In this document: positions 24,475 through 37,727 of the stretch, piece after piece | Layout of the letters: every line of letters begins with the position of its first letter | How positions within the stretch are numbered: position 1 is the first letter of the stretch | Assembly: GCF_010093535.1 (NCBI RefSeq) | Contig: NW_022985185.1 | Coordinates: 390,026 to 454,025 of the forward strand | Direction of reading: 5' to 3' | Length of the DNA: 64,000 bases | Source: Lindgomyces ingoldianus | Taxonomy: Eukaryota; Ascomycota; Dothideomycetes; Pleosporales; Lindgomycetaceae | Position numbers and translations under genes: made by a program | The notes under the pieces: model-generated | What the model was told of the DNA's origin: nothing | Database searches by the model: none | Seen by the model: the letters and a program-made list of their open reading frames with translations, nothing else

Positions 24475-26565
24475 GTTCTTCCGTACCTTGTGCGGAGAAA
24501 GAACAAGATACTTATTATTTTTCGAAGGGAGGCTTCTAAGAGCCGGACTGATCAGCCTTGGTGGAGAGGAAGCATGTGAATTGTGGAATATGGAGTGTGA
24601 TCTTTGGGTATGGTAAAGACTTAAACTAATGACTATTCCCGGAGGTCAGAGAGATGTTCAGAATGGGTTACGATTGGGGAAGGAGAGGATCAAGCAATAA
24701 AGGTTATCCTTGTATACTACATCTTATCACCTCATACTAAACATGATAGAGAGTAACTCAAGATGTTTAAAAGATTACCGCTACTCTATTCATATTCTAC
24801 GTTATGTGATAACGTATCGAATATAGCAGCACACAATATCGCCTCTGCTGCAAACAAAATGGTGTGAGTATTCTCTTTGGCCTTTTGATTTGGCGGCGAG
24901 GCTATATTTTCACCATTTCGCCAGTTTCAGTTTGTATTTTTTGCTGCTTGCCTTCACCTATTTCGTTATTCTACTCCGCTCTCTCTCCTTCCCTCGCTTC
25001 TTACTGCCACGTGAGCCTGCACCCCTCTCCATAAATCCCTCCTTCGCAACCTACAAACCCGGACTCAAACTGTAATCCCGCACTCTTATGATCGCGGCCC
25101 AGCACCCTCCCGGATCGAAATCTTGACTTCACTCAAAACAGCTCTCCTCACTTGTCCCGCGCGGCACCTCTAGCGACCTCACAGTTCAGTCCTCTGAAAT
25201 TAGCACTCAAGCCTTGCTGCCACCCGAATTTCTCCTTACCTTCCCCCAGATACGGTGTATCTTATCGCCAATGTGCTGGATTTACCATCGACTGTCTCAC
25301 CTATAATCACATTGCTGACGGTGATAGGCTCGCCATCACTGTCACACTGGCTACACAAGCCGCTACAGTATCTGTATTCGTTTCCTCGTTAGCCAAGCTG
25401 GTGTCACGGCCAAATGGAAGGCATGTCCTTTAGGGTAAGTTCTTGACCTATTTTGACGCAGATATATAACTGACTTTGTCAGGATACCAAAAATGAGAAC
25501 TCCAGATAGGGTCACTAAAGCGGCCATTGGCTAGAATACCGGACAGAAATGGATCCTTCACGATCGTGCACTAAAATCGGGACACATCACTGCTTGAGCT
25601 CCTTTCTACGCGTTATTTGAATTTCCGCCCAACTGATTACCCGTGTACCCTGGATCAGCGTATGGTCGGTATTTTGGCTATTTTGAGTAAGATTCAGCTT
25701 GGGCATACTGATCGTATCGGCAGGATGGGATTTCGGCTGTTTGCAGGAAATTGATGTGATGTTAGCTACCAGGGACATAGTCTTGCCCTTTGAACAATCG
25801 TAGATAGAGTATAGACACGCAGTTGCAACTCAGGTTGATAAATTCGCAGTCTAACGATGATAGCGGATATGGGGCTAGAGCTTTTAGGGAGGTTATTCAA
25901 TATTTAGCTGCATCTTCAAAGGATTCCTGCAGGAGATTACTGTAGACTACTTTCCTATTCTCTCTCTTGCTCTATAATGATCGTTCAGAGATGTATCATA
26001 TTTTTTTTGTCTGCTGCTGGCTTCTCAGTAGATACATCCCTGGAGAACAGTTCCCTGTCATTCTCTCCTCATTCTGAACTCCTACTCTAATGCTTCAACC
26101 CATACAAACCCACTCGGTGCGCACCCAGTTCTGACCAACGACCAGCGTCGAGCTACATGGGGCGAGTGGATTGCCACAGCCTAAACCCACGCGCAAGCCC
26201 AACGATGCTGAAGGATATGTTTAGCAAGCACACCGTCTGCGTGGGCGATACCTATGAACCCACCACCCTGTCAATACTACCCCTCTAACCCCAGCGTCTG
26301 CTCGCTCCCGCCGCAAACTCGCCCGTTCCTCGTCCGGAATCGCTGGCAACTATCAAGATCCCCCATTCTTCTCTCTCCTCTCGACAGCAGGGTTTCTGAC
26401 GGATCACCAGCCAAAAAAGAGGGCGCCTTACCTACGGCAAGGCCACTGCCTCTCTGAATATACTTCAACTCCCACCCGTGGGTTTATAGACATTAATCAT
26501 CTTTACTATCAACAGCAATGAATTATTAGGAAGATATGCTTGGGTATCTTTTTTAGCATATTACA
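24475..26565. other. Gene-poor region, 2.1 kb
   Basis: No supported gene. Open frames are under 95 codons, without domains. Base composition is normal, unlike the transposon block. It holds the 3' flanks of two converging genes; an undetected 3' exon of the LIM-type gene could lie at its right end. Confidence 0.5.
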
Positions 26566-28348
26566 CTACGCACATCCTAAACAAAATACTCCCTTCCCAT
26601 TCCTCACATATCTCAAATTCTTAATACTTATCAAACAAGCGTGACAGAAAAACAGCCCAGAGCAATGCGTACTCACAACCATCTGCCCACGGCCAAAAAT
26701 TCCAGAGTACGCGGGGGCGTCTTTAGGCCCATGTTCTTCAATCCGCTCGTCACACTTCTGACATGTAAATGCGCAGCTGTTGCAGACGAGAAAATCCCCT
26801 TTTAGTTGGAAGGGTCCTTCGGGGGGAGGCGAAGCGGATTGGAGGAGAATGTTGCAGGAACGGCAGCGGAAGCAGGTATGGTGGTATTTGGAGCCTTTGA
26901 GGGATATGGATTGGGAGCGGGAAGCCGGGGATTTGCAGGCTGTGCAGGGGGTGGAGGGGTCAGGTTCTTGTGCAGTCTCTGAGGGTGAGTTTATGATTGT
27001 TTTCGGGGTGGGCGGTTGCGGTGGAGTTGAGCATAGGCCATCAGAATCTCCATCTGGATTTGGTGCTTTTCCAATGTAGTTGAAATTGGGTAAGTGGTAA
27101 GGACTGTTAGGAAAGGCCTCTGGATTCGGTGTATCTCGGTATTGGAGAGCTGAGAGTGTTGTTATGGGTGTTGTTCTGGAGCGATGTGGGAGTGAGGTAG
27201 AATCCCGTTCCATCTGAAGTTCATGGGAGGACATTATGGGCGTGCTTATACTTTTCACTAGTCTCTCGCCTTCTAGGGTCTCCGACACTCGAGGATATTC
27301 GACGCTAGGGGTGGTGTGAGGTGTCGCGTTAGGCCCGGCTTCCGGAAGTGGCAGCAATATGTTTCTTGAATCATTTCTCTTCATCCGCTTGCGGATCTTT
27401 TTCCACGTAGACCGCTTTTCTGGAGCGCCTGAGGCAGGGACTTCGGTCTTGGAAGCTTGTGCATTGTCACCCTCAGCATGCTCTAAGACTGATAAGTCTT
27501 TATCGGCATCTTCGGAGTGGCCACGGTCTGACACTCGCTCTGAGCTAGCCATGTCAACATCTCTAAGGATAGTTACTTCGGTGGTCTCCGATATATCCTC
27601 GGAGAAGATTGAGTCAAGCTCTGTCATCTGGGTTGAGGTAGACACACGAGAAGCAACGCTCGCAGTCCTTGCTAGGAAGCGTTGCATGGGAATACTATGC
27701 GCATCAATCTGAGCAGTCGGAGTCCGCTCGTGCGCACTCATGCTTGCTGGCTGGCTTTGATGTTGGGTAGGCTGATATATTTGACGACGAAGACGGTGGA
27801 CGTCCCTTTGAAGGTCGGAAATCATATCGATTGTTTGGGAAGAATTAAAACTGCCCGTGGTGATTAGAAATTTCGATAGATACGACTAATAGCCGCACAT
27901 ACAAGTTTAAAGTAGAGATGGCTAATTCCAGCGTTGCTTTGTTGTTACTCAAACTTTTCTGAAGGGTGTTAATGCTTGCTTTTCTGCCAACCTCCCATTT
28001 AATCCCCGTTCGAAATGACCGCAACACACTTCCGTCAGCTTCGACAAATGGTTGAACAATAGTCTCCACTTCACGAAAAACTTCAATGCAATTTTCGAGC
28101 AGTTCTTTGGTGTTGGATATCATATGCACAGGAAGATTTTCAGGTCGATTCTTTATCCTTTGAGCCTCTAGGGTCTGGGAGAGCATTCCAAGGACATGGT
28201 ATAGACTGCGTAATTCGACTGCTAGACGCTTGATATTCTCCGGCGCGGATTTGATTCCCTCGATGAGCGTGTAGGTTCTGACCGAGAGATCAATTGCGTT
28301 TGCGACTGTGCCGAGGGCACCTGCGCATATTGAGATCGGTTCAGGCAT
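26566..28348 (-). CDS. HeLo-like N-terminal domain fused to LIM-type zinc fingers
   Basis: Two exons, 28348-27903 and 27850-26566 (donor GTATGT, branch CTAAT, acceptor CAG), give 576 residues. Residues 1-150 start MPEPISICAGALGTVANAID and show the all-helical pattern of the fungal HeLo-like/'Fungal N' domain found at the N-terminus of NLR-like and incompatibility proteins. Then come a heptad-like stretch (MISDLQRDVHRLRRQIY) and 270 residues of Ser/Thr/Pro-rich linker with a basic patch (KKIRKRMKRN). A LIM domain follows at 451-508: CTAC, HHTCFRC, RSC, CNSC with normal spacing. A second cysteine cluster (512-575) starts normally (CQKC) but its H/C core is irregular; a GTGAGT about 40 codons before the stop may be a missed intron, so the C-terminus is uncertain. 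No NACHT or NB-ARC domain is present. Function unknown; a scaffold or signalling role is a guess. Confidence 0.75.
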
Positions 28349-29201
28349 TAAGGAGCAAGGAAATAGGAGACCAGGAGGGAAATCTACTTTATAATGGAAT
28401 GTGAAGGACCATAACCCAGGATATTGAAAAGTGGGATGGCCAAGAGGTGGAAAGTTTGACGTTGGGAAAAGGATGTAAAATTAGCACAGTGGCTTGCCAG
28501 GCGCAGGCATCAGCCTCGAGTGAGTCGGGCTATACCACATTTGGAACAGGCCATGTTCTCATCAGTGGGGTTATGGTTGATTAGTGCCGCCACTGATGAT
28601 TATCTCTCAGAGGGAGGTAAGGGTTGCTGAATTGAACTTGAGAATTTGGAACGGTCCTTGGGAGGCGAACAACTGGCACGTCATTGGTATAGCTTTACAT
28701 CCCTCTGGAGTTCTTTTCACATTCAATTGCTTCGCTTCAACATCAAACATTCAAAAGGCATTGCAGTATTTTGTTTGGCTTCACTCCGTTCAGAAATGAA
28801 GTCGTGGAGTATCTCATCTCCGAAACCAATTTTACCCTGTGAACCAGGCTCAACTCTTGGGTAATGCAAGCGCATAGGCGCGGTCTCTTTACCGAGGCAC
28901 TTCAGACTCTATCCTCTTTTCTTGTGTAAGACCAACATAGCACGAACTCGGAGGGGATCGTCCCGAAGATCTCACGACGTATTCGCTCAAGGAAAGTAGT
29001 TACTGTGTCCTGTGAGGAGCATGAGGACCGCCTCCATCGTCCAGAGTTTACACATGACGTCTAACCCTCACGTTCGGTTTTGAAGATGGGCCGGTTCCCT
29101 CACCAGTCCTCCCATGAGAACCAGTTCTCGTGTCCAGTTCGTATATCATGAGGGGGCGGAAAGGAAAACGGGCCCCAATTTGTGGCTGCACTAATCTCTT
29201 A
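28349..29201. other. Promoter region of the HeLo-LIM gene
   Basis: About 850 bases of normal composition between the HeLo-LIM start and the left end of the transposon block. Two short plus-strand frames (28584-28864) show no domain. Confidence 0.5.
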
Positions 29202-29297
29202 TGTGCAAAAATCGGGAAATTTCTTGGCGTTCCTTAGATCTTTTTTTCTCCTACTAAAATTGTATGGGAGATTAGAATCTTAATAGAATTCCTAATA
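29202..29297 (+). repeat. Left terminal inverted repeat of the block
   Basis: Begins TGTGCAAAAATCGGGAAATT directly after a TA, and matches the reverse complement of 49371-49464 over about 95 bases with roughly ten differences, mostly transitions. A pogo-type fragment starts at its inner end, at another TA. Confidence 0.85.
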
Positions 29298-29720
29298 ACG
29301 TACACCACAGGCAAGTAGCTTACACACTTAAGTTGCTTACTTTTGCTAAGACCTTACTAAACTACTCTTTCTACACTAATGCATTCCTAACAACACTACT
29401 TAGACACGCTAAAAGAATGTTAGATACAGCTTATACTTTAAGCTTTTAAATAAAACATAACACTTTTAAAGTAACATACTATAGCTATATATAAAGTTTT
29501 TTAAAATATAATAAATAACTAACATACTAAATAACTTTTTTAAGCTAATTCTATAGCTAACTTATAAAAGCTAGGTAATAATAAAAGTAAGTACTTATTA
29601 AAACATACTTAAGCTATATATATAAAAAATTTCCCCTTAAATAGTAGTTATAGCTAATATAGCTAATTCTTTACACGCTAAGTATAATCTTAGCTATATT
29701 AGTATAAACTAGCCTAGTTT
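29298..29720 (+). mobile_element. Truncated Fot1/pogo-type element (P1)
   Basis: Starts ACGTAC after TA and matches the first 420 bases of the full-length element at 44009-45872 (for example TAAGTTGCTTACTTTTGCTA near the start and TAGCTAATATAGCTAATTCT further in). The remainder and the right TIR are missing. Confidence 0.75.
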
Positions 29721-29886
29721 TAGATTATGTTATTATTTAGAGTTTAATAGTCTTAATAGACACTAATTTTTTCTTCTTTTTTTTATAAAGACTACTGCTA
29801 AGGCTACTAGGCTGTAGCTTTCTTAAATGTAACCTTATGCTAACATTCTGTTAACATACTCTTATAGAGTATTCTTTTATACATTT

Positions 29887-30175
29887 TGTAACGGCGCAGG
29901 CAAGACAATAGGTCCGAATGCGGTGGGAATCCACTCAGAGGCATATGGGAGTGCGTGGGGACTCTGAACCTGGGAATGCCATTAACACCTATAGGCCTTG
30001 TACAAAAGGATATCAGAAAACTACTAAGCTAGCTACGGGGGCGAGGTGCGACTAAATACATGAGGGAATAGGGGTAACAGCAGGGGTCGGGGCCAGGTCG
30101 AGGTCGGGGCCGATACGAGGGCCTTCCGGAGGTTCCGGGCGACTTGAGATGGAACAATTCATGAGGATCGTTACA
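29887..30175 (+). mobile_element. LTR copy 1 of the 289-290 bp family
   Basis: Begins TGTAACGGCGCAGGCAAGAC and ends GATCGTTACA, i.e. TG..CA ends with short inverted TGTAAC/GTTACA. It matches the reverse complement of 40052-40341 and the direct sequence at 48546-48834. It is clearly richer in G+C than its surroundings. The flanking 5-mers (CATTT, ACTAG) do not match, so its insertion history is unclear. Confidence 0.8.
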
Positions 30176-31204
30176 ACTAGCTACGTACAAAGAATAATTA
30201 AAGATTACTTAAAAATTACGCTGCCCCTTACAAACGCTACCTTAAAGAAGAGGGCTACTTAGAAATTCTAATAGATAATAGAAATAAAAAAAGCTTTTTA
30301 AAAGTTAAAATAGATAATAACAAGCTACTCTGTTCTTAAAATGTATAACTTTATGTTAGAAACAAAAGTGCACACTAATGCTTTCTTAAGAGTAGAGAGA
30401 GCAGCACTTTCTTAAAAATAAGAAAATAGTTAATAGCATCTAGTAGCCTACTACTTAGCAAAATTTACACTATTAAAATAAAAGTATACTATCTCTAACA
30501 AAAAATTAAAAGCTATAGTTAATGCATGCAGGAACTAGAAAGTTAAACTTTAAAGTTTTAGTTATTAATTTATAATCTTTACTAACTACATAAACCTTGT
30601 TACTTTCTTTACTACTAAAAAACTTTTACTAATGCATATATAATAGGCTATAGAACTTGCCTAATTTAACTTTATTATTAAACATGTAGTAGAAAGTAGT
30701 AACTAATAAGTAGACACTCTAAGCTAACACACTAATTACTTTAAAAAGAATAAAATTTTTTTTAAAGAATTTATAATCTTTTAAAAAACTCTAGAAGGCC
30801 TAGTTTATAAAGGACTAAACTAAGAAAAACTACTATATTCTCTTATAATAGTTAAATAAGAATAGAAAAACTTAATAAAAAATATTATAAAGCTTTTATA
30901 TTTAGACACTTAGGAATTAGATTACTATAAAAGAAAATTAAAAAAGCTATACTCTAAGAGGTACCCTAATTAAAACACCTATGTACTAAAGTCCTACAAG
31001 AATGTAACATTTATAATAAAAATAACTCTTAACAACATAAACCTTATAGATTACTCTAACTAATTACTGCGCTAAGTTAACTATAGACTATAATAACTAT
31101 AGACTTTATTATAAGACTACTACTATTATAAGAACCTAGCACTAAAAGACTTTATAACATAATTATATAAGTTATTAATAAAACTACTAAATTTATTTAC
31201 TTAT

Positions 31205-31470
31205 TGTCTGTACGCAGCAGCAGCGTCGCGTCCTGGATACAAGCGATCGCGCACGAGCAGGATCACGTATCTATGTCACATGATGCTTGTGCGCGAACCT
31301 CTGTGCGCAAACATCTAGATATCCCCCTTTTCCTCTGTATAAAGGAAAAATAAGAAGTAATTAACACTAGTTACCTAACACCTCTGTGCAATGTTTACAC
31401 TGTGCAAACCTCTCTATCTTGTACGCATTTGCTAACACTAAGTGCTAGCTAGCAGAGAGTTTATTTAACA
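31205..31470 (+). repeat. 5' LTR of the copia element
   Basis: 266 bp, TGTCTGTACGCAGCAGCAGC at the start. It differs from the 3' LTR only by transitions as far as I can align by eye. Its first half has kept C/G where the 3' LTR has T/A; its last part shows the reverse. Confidence 0.9.
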
Positions 31471-34189
31471 CTAATTAGTAGTTTAAATACTATAAGAAAG
31501 AAAGCTTTTCTTATACTTTTTTATTTAAAAGTTTATGTATAAGAAGAATTCTTTTTTTTACTACTTTAACTATAAATTAGTAAGAGTAAAGATAGAGTCT
31601 AATTTATATATAAGTAGCTATAAATTTTTATTTAGTTACCTAAGTAAAAGTAAGAAACCTGTCTATATAATACTATTTAGAAGTATTATATAAATAGTAG
31701 TGCTTATTTAACACTAAAAGGTCTATTTTATTTTTTTACATAAGGCTATTTAGAGGTAGTGTATAATAAGAAGTAAAACAGCGCGCAACAATGTATAACT
31801 AACTACTATAAAGTAATAAGTAACACTAGCTTTATCTATAACTAGCTAGCATAATGTATTAATATATAACTAATACATACTTTTTATAAGCATTTTAGTA
31901 AAGACCTTAGTAAAGCAGATAAATATTAAAAATTAAGTAAATAAAATTAAACTATTAAATAATATACTTAAAAAGAAGCTTAATTTATATATAGCTAACT
32001 TAATTATAAAACTCTACATGTTAAGCATAATAAATATATGTACACTTAAGAACTTTTAGAACAACTTTATAAAGTAAAAGCTTATATACTTTAGAAATCT
32101 TAGCTAACTATTTTTATAAAAACTAATTACTACTCTATAGAATAAGAGTATTAGCTTTAAAAAAGACATAATAAAGGCTACTATACTATATAAACTTATA
32201 AAAAAAAAACACATGTTTACTATTTTACTAAAGTATTATATAAAACTATTACTACTATTGCTAGTTTTAATGTAATAAAAAATGTCTTTATATAAATTAC
32301 TTATAGACTTAATACTTTCTCTATAATTAGTATAACTACTTTATAATAGCTTACTATATAAGAGCATAATTAGGCAGCTACATATTCCTGTAGCTACAGC
32401 TCTATATAAGATTCTCTAAAGCTTGTACCTACTATATATAATTTAATTACTGTATAATCTATACTAACTTTTACTTATATAAGATATTATAGCAGAGAAC
32501 CTTGCGCCTAAGAAGGTTATATAATTCTAAAAGGCATAAAAAAAGAAAAATAACTATATAAAGTAACTATATAATATTCTAGCTAATAAGGCTATAGTAT
32601 TTATTAAGCTTTACGAACACCTTACTATTTTTAAAGCATTATATATAAGCATTTTTTTTAATATTTTTAAAAGGCGCGCACATATGTTCTACTTTTATAA
32701 TATTAGTCTAAAATAATTATAAAAGTTACTATATAAGTAGCTTAGTAATTACTTTAATACTAATATAAACTATAACTAGTATTAGATAGATTAGACAATA
32801 ATAAGCTTTATATAAAGTAAGTAAAAAAACTTTATAAAACTTTATATAAAGCTTTTAAAGCTATAATTAATAAACTTACTTTTATATAAAAAGCTTTTAG
32901 TCTATAATTCTAAAGCAAGATACTACTTTACACTACTATTATATAAGTATGCTAAAGGCAACTTAAACTTAAATAAGTAATATTCTTAATTAAGCTTATA
33001 TGTAAGGCACTATATAGTAACCTTTATTTAGCACTTTAGGTTATAATTAATTAATAGAATAATGCATTTATAAATAAATTCTAGAACATGTACTATACTA
33101 ATAAGTAATATAGCTTACTATGTACACATAGCTATTAATAATATAAAAAAAGCTTAAGAAGATATAAAGGATTATTTAGACTATAGTCCTTTATATAATT
33201 AAAGTAATGCTTTATCTGTTATAAAAAAAAATGTTAGTTAATAAATTAATTTTATATAAATTAATTTTATATAAAACACTAATATATCTTTTTATATAAA
33301 AAATTCTATAATAAGACACTAATATGTAAGAAAGTAAATGTGTATATTTAAAAGTTTAAAAGTAAACTAAAGTAAAAAAAAAAAAAGTTGCATAATAATA
33401 ATAACTTAGATAAAAAAAAAAGTAAAAAGATTATTAACTACTTTACTAATACTGCATTTCTTTACTGCGCAACTATAGAAGACATTTACAGCCTAGAACT
33501 TAAAGAATACACAGAACAGTTTATCCTTAAAAATTAATACTATATAGTATACTAAGGTAAACTATAAAATACTAGCGCAGTAAAAATTTTTACTATAAAG
33601 AAGTTATAACTTAAAGCATACCTATAAGAATTCTCTTATATAAAAGTAAACTAAATACTAAAAAAAAAAGTATTAGCTTTAAAAAATAAGAATTAATAAA
33701 ATTAATTAGTACTATATAAATTACTAACTTAGTTAGTAACATAATATATTACATCTTAGACACTTTAACACTGTTCCTACTGTCTCTAGCAGACGCAGAC
33801 TAAATAGGTGCATACTTTAATAATGTTTTAAATGTTATTATACATAAAGATAAAACTACTATACTTATTATATAAAAATAAAGACACCTTTTTTTTAATA
33901 TTAGTAAGAAAAAATTTATGTTTTTTTTTACTAAATTAAAACTCTACTGCTTCTACTGCTAATTTAGACACCTTTATATAAAAAGACTCTAGAAGATGCT
34001 AACTAGCGCTAGCTATAACATTAATACTATAGTGCTAGAAGAGATTAAGAAATTTTGCTACTTTTACTAATTATATAACTAGGCTCTATAAAGATTTAAG
34101 TTTATAATTAAAAATAACACTTACTTTAACTATAAAGTTATTATTAATATTATATAAATTAATAATAAAAATGTCTTATATGTTATTAA

Positions 34190-34860
34190 TATAGACATAT
34201 TATTTTAGGCTACTATATTTCTAAAATCTATGTCTGCATAAAATACCTAGAATGCACTATGTAAATGCTAGATTAACACTTATTAAGAACTTCTAAACTA
34301 CATTATGCATAACTCTAGTATAAACTTTACTTTAGAGGATTTTTAAGCTTATATAAAAATTATAAGAGCTATATGTAGGCAGATGCCTATAAAAGCATAT
34401 TAGGTAGTTAGAAAGGTTAAGCGCGTGCACACACCTTTTTAATAAGTGTTTAACATTTTAAAGACTAAGCTAGGTAACTGTACAGATAATAAGGCTATCC
34501 TATAGATAGCAGTTAAGGCTCTAAACAACATAGCTAGCCTATATAGTCTAGTACCTACGCTGCTAGTTTTTAGAGCATACCTAAAAATTAACTTAAACTT
34601 TTTACTATTACTAAACATTATTACATAAGTAAGCGCTGTATAAAAAGTAATAAAGATACTTTAAAAAAACTATGTAAAAGTAAACATTAATTATGTAATT
34701 AACACTTATAATAGCTTTATAACATATAAAGTTCTTAACTTTCTTTTTAGCTTAGAGATTATAGCATAGAGAGAGAAGAAAGGCTAGACTAGCCTATATA
34801 AAATTAAGAGCATTAAAAAAAAAATATTATTATTAAAAAAAAAATAGCCTACTAAAGCTT
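34190..34860 (+). pseudogene. copia integrase remnant
   Basis: Read-through translation gives ATIFLKSMSA, a segment like DYIMHNSSINFTLEDF (core DDE region), AVKALNNIASLYSLVPTLLV and REKKGWTSLYKI with stops at several Trp/Gln positions. This matches the C-terminal half of fungal copia integrases. No functional frame is left. Confidence 0.7.
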
Positions 34861-35479
34861 TAATATACGCAGGTTAAACTGTACTATAAAGAAAAAAAAA
34901 GATAACTTACTTATAATAAATAACCTAGATAAACTAATCCCTATATAAAGAAATTTTCTAAAGAAAAAGAAAAAAAGACAGCTTTATAAAAATGTTACAG
35001 AGGCAGAACTAGAGCCTACTATAGACTAAGCCCCTTAGGATAGCAATACTGCACTAGTGCAAAAGGAAAATATAGATACTAGAAAAAGTAAAAGGTAAAG
35101 AAAACCTGCATAAAGTCTAGACTAGGTATTTTTAACTTAGAAGAAAAAAAATAATTAGGCCTTATTTATTAAGCTTTGTATAAACAGTGTAATTACTACA
35201 CTTAAAAAACTATTTAAAAAATTAGACTATATAGAAATAGACACTTTAATTACTAACAGCACTTTTAAAGTTATAGTGTATAACTTAATAAGGTATAAAA
35301 GTTAGATTTTTAACCTTTACTTTATATAAAAAGTAAAAGGTAAAATAACTTAACTATATAAGAAATCCTACCTAGTGTTTACTAGCTACTTAAATAAAAA
35401 GAAAAAAAAAATTCTTACCTAGTTACTAACTATTTAGAGAATAAGCTAGAGACTACTTTTAGCTATAAAAGTAAGCCTA

Positions 35480-37350
35480 AGAGCTATATATAAAATGCAT
35501 TTTAAACTGTGTAATATTACATAAGTATACATTTAATTAATAGATAAGCTTATGCGCACACTATACATAAAGCTACTAAAAGAGATGCGCTAGAGCTTTT
35601 TACTAAATATAATACTCTAGGTTGTATAACTCTTATATAAAGCTGCTAAATTAGGACTGTATTAGTTTAAAACATACTATAACTACTATAAAAAAAAGCT
35701 GCGCATGCACATCTTTTTATACAACTTTTACTTTTTAATTACTAATAAAAAAAAGCACACTTTTAGTATTACTAGCCTGTAAATAGACAATACTTTAAGC
35801 ATTATAATAAAAGATTTTATGTAAAGAGAAAAGAAAGAACTATAAAAAGTAAAGTTTTATATAAAAAGTAAAACTATTTTAGTAAAAAAGTAACTTATTA
35901 AGTTTAATAGTAGAAAGATTAAACTTACACATAATATAGTAGTCTTTACTTAGAAAAAATAAGTAAGCTACTTTTATATAATTAACTTAAAGGATAAAGA
36001 TGCTGTATAATAATATATTAAGTAACATGTAAAAAAAGCATATATTGCATTTATATGTTAACTAAAGGCAGCATTTAACTTCTTTATTACTACATAAACT
36101 ATAGACCCTTTATATAATAACATTAACACACTTAACACATAAATCTAATAGTAGATAGATAATAGTAAGCGTAGTCTTACCTTTTTACTATTATAGCTTA
36201 ATTATGTAAAGCTGTTTATTTTTATAGATAGATTATTTACTAATAATAAAGACCTTAGCTTATAGCTAGAATTTTTAATTATATTAAGTAATAAAGACTA
36301 TACAGAGTAAAGTAACTGCTTTAAAATACTAGGTAACATTATACACTAAAATTCTACTAAGTGTAAAAGAGTAACTAGGAGTGTCTTTACTAGTAAACTA
36401 TATAAAATAGTTAGAGGGTTTAATAATGTAATTACTCTTAGTATAACTTTATAGTAAATTATATAAATGCTTAAACTGCTACTAATCCTAGTAGTAATTT
36501 ACATAAATTTAAGGTTTTTATATAATTACCTTATTTGTAAGGCCAGGATGGCGCTTACGTGTAAGGCTAAGATGGTGCTTACATGCAACAGGTATATATA
36601 CTATTCTGCACCTAAAAATTAACGTTAGTTAATTATTTATACCTTTTAGTTGTATTAGCAGAGTAGTGCAGAGCCCTGTCCTTACATAATAATTAACTAA
36701 TAACAAGGACAGTTGTGCGTTTAACCCACACCTTAGTTAGCTTTAAGCTAGTTTTTAGACTAAAACGTAAGGCGGCCTCTTCTAGCGCCACGTTGTTGCT
36801 GCTGGAAGGTCTAGTGTATATAGCTTAGCTGGCGTAGGCCACTAAGCGTTGCGTCGTGTTTATCCTGCGCCTCTAGGCCGCAGGTAGTCAGCCTCTGGCC
36901 AGTAACTAAGACATGCGCATAGGCGCCTTTAAGCTGCAGGTAGGTCATGTGACGCCTAGGACATGCGTCTGCTAAGAAGGGGGATAATGTAAGGCCAGGA
37001 TAGCGCTTACGTGTAAGGCTAAGATGGTGCTTACATGCAACAGGTATATATACTATTCTGCACCTAAAAATTAACGTTAGTTAATTATTTGTACCTTTTA
37101 GTTGTATTAGCGGAGTAGTGCAGAGCCCTGTCCTTACATTATTAAGCTAGGCACTACTAGTAAAAAGTAACTTATAATTAACATTATATTACTCTGTAAA
37201 TTATATAAGAAAAGGGAAATTACTAAGATTAAGTAAATTAATAGTAAAAATAACTTAGTAAATGCATGTATAAAGAAAACACTAAACTAGGCTCTTTAAT
37301 TATTAGTCCTAACTAACTGCCTCTCTGTCTAGATAGAAGCATCTATAGAC
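35480..37350 (+). pseudogene. copia reverse transcriptase and RNase H remnant, split by the TRIM insertion
   Basis: Read-through translation shows RT blocks (NITQVYI for a DITQAYI-type motif, IKLLKEM, a VDDTL-type motif read as IDNTL), then RNase H (LFIFIDRLFTNNKDLS, STKCKRVTRSVFTSKLY). The RNase H is interrupted at 36535 and resumes after 37138 with VKLGTTSKK and NNLVNACIKK. The missing residues are explained exactly by the 603 bp insertion and its duplication. Confidence 0.75.
36536..37138 (+). mobile_element. TRIM-like miniature LTR retroelement
   Basis: Two 151 bp direct LTRs (36536-36686 and 36988-37138), both beginning TGTAAGGCC and ending CCTTACA, enclose only 301 bp. The target duplication TTATT is perfect (36531-36535 and 37139-37143). 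A polypurine tract (AAGAAGGGGGA) stands just before the 3' LTR. The LTRs differ at about three positions, all transitions. The interior has no coding capacity and keeps high G+C with CpG, unlike the surrounding copia sequence. It must be moved by enzymes of another element. Confidence 0.9.
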
Positions 37351-37727
37351 TAGCTAGATCTTATGCGTAAAAATGCCTTAGACTAACTAGACTAACAACA
37401 CTTTTATATAAAGCTTATTTTTTTTTATTTTTTTTTTATATTATACATACTTATTTTTTTTATTATAAAGATCTGTTACTGCTAGCACTATATAAAAAGA
37501 GAAAAGAGCTAAGGAATTGTACAGTAGGGCTTAAAAAGCAAAGGATAAAGAAGAGAAAAGCTATTTACATAGTGTAACTAGCCTATCTTAACGCACAGCA
37601 TTACTAAGGTAAGTCTTAATAAATAGAAGTAAAGTAAAGGTAAAACATAATTAGATAAACTTATATAGACAGAAAAAAGGTAATGCGTACAAAAAGCAAC
37701 TCTTTAAACAAAAAGAAAAGTTGCTAG

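Noticed and set aside
24475..26565. Hidden gene in the 2.1 kb gap
   Set aside because: Scanned both strands; no frame above 95 codons, no domain, no convincing splice chain.
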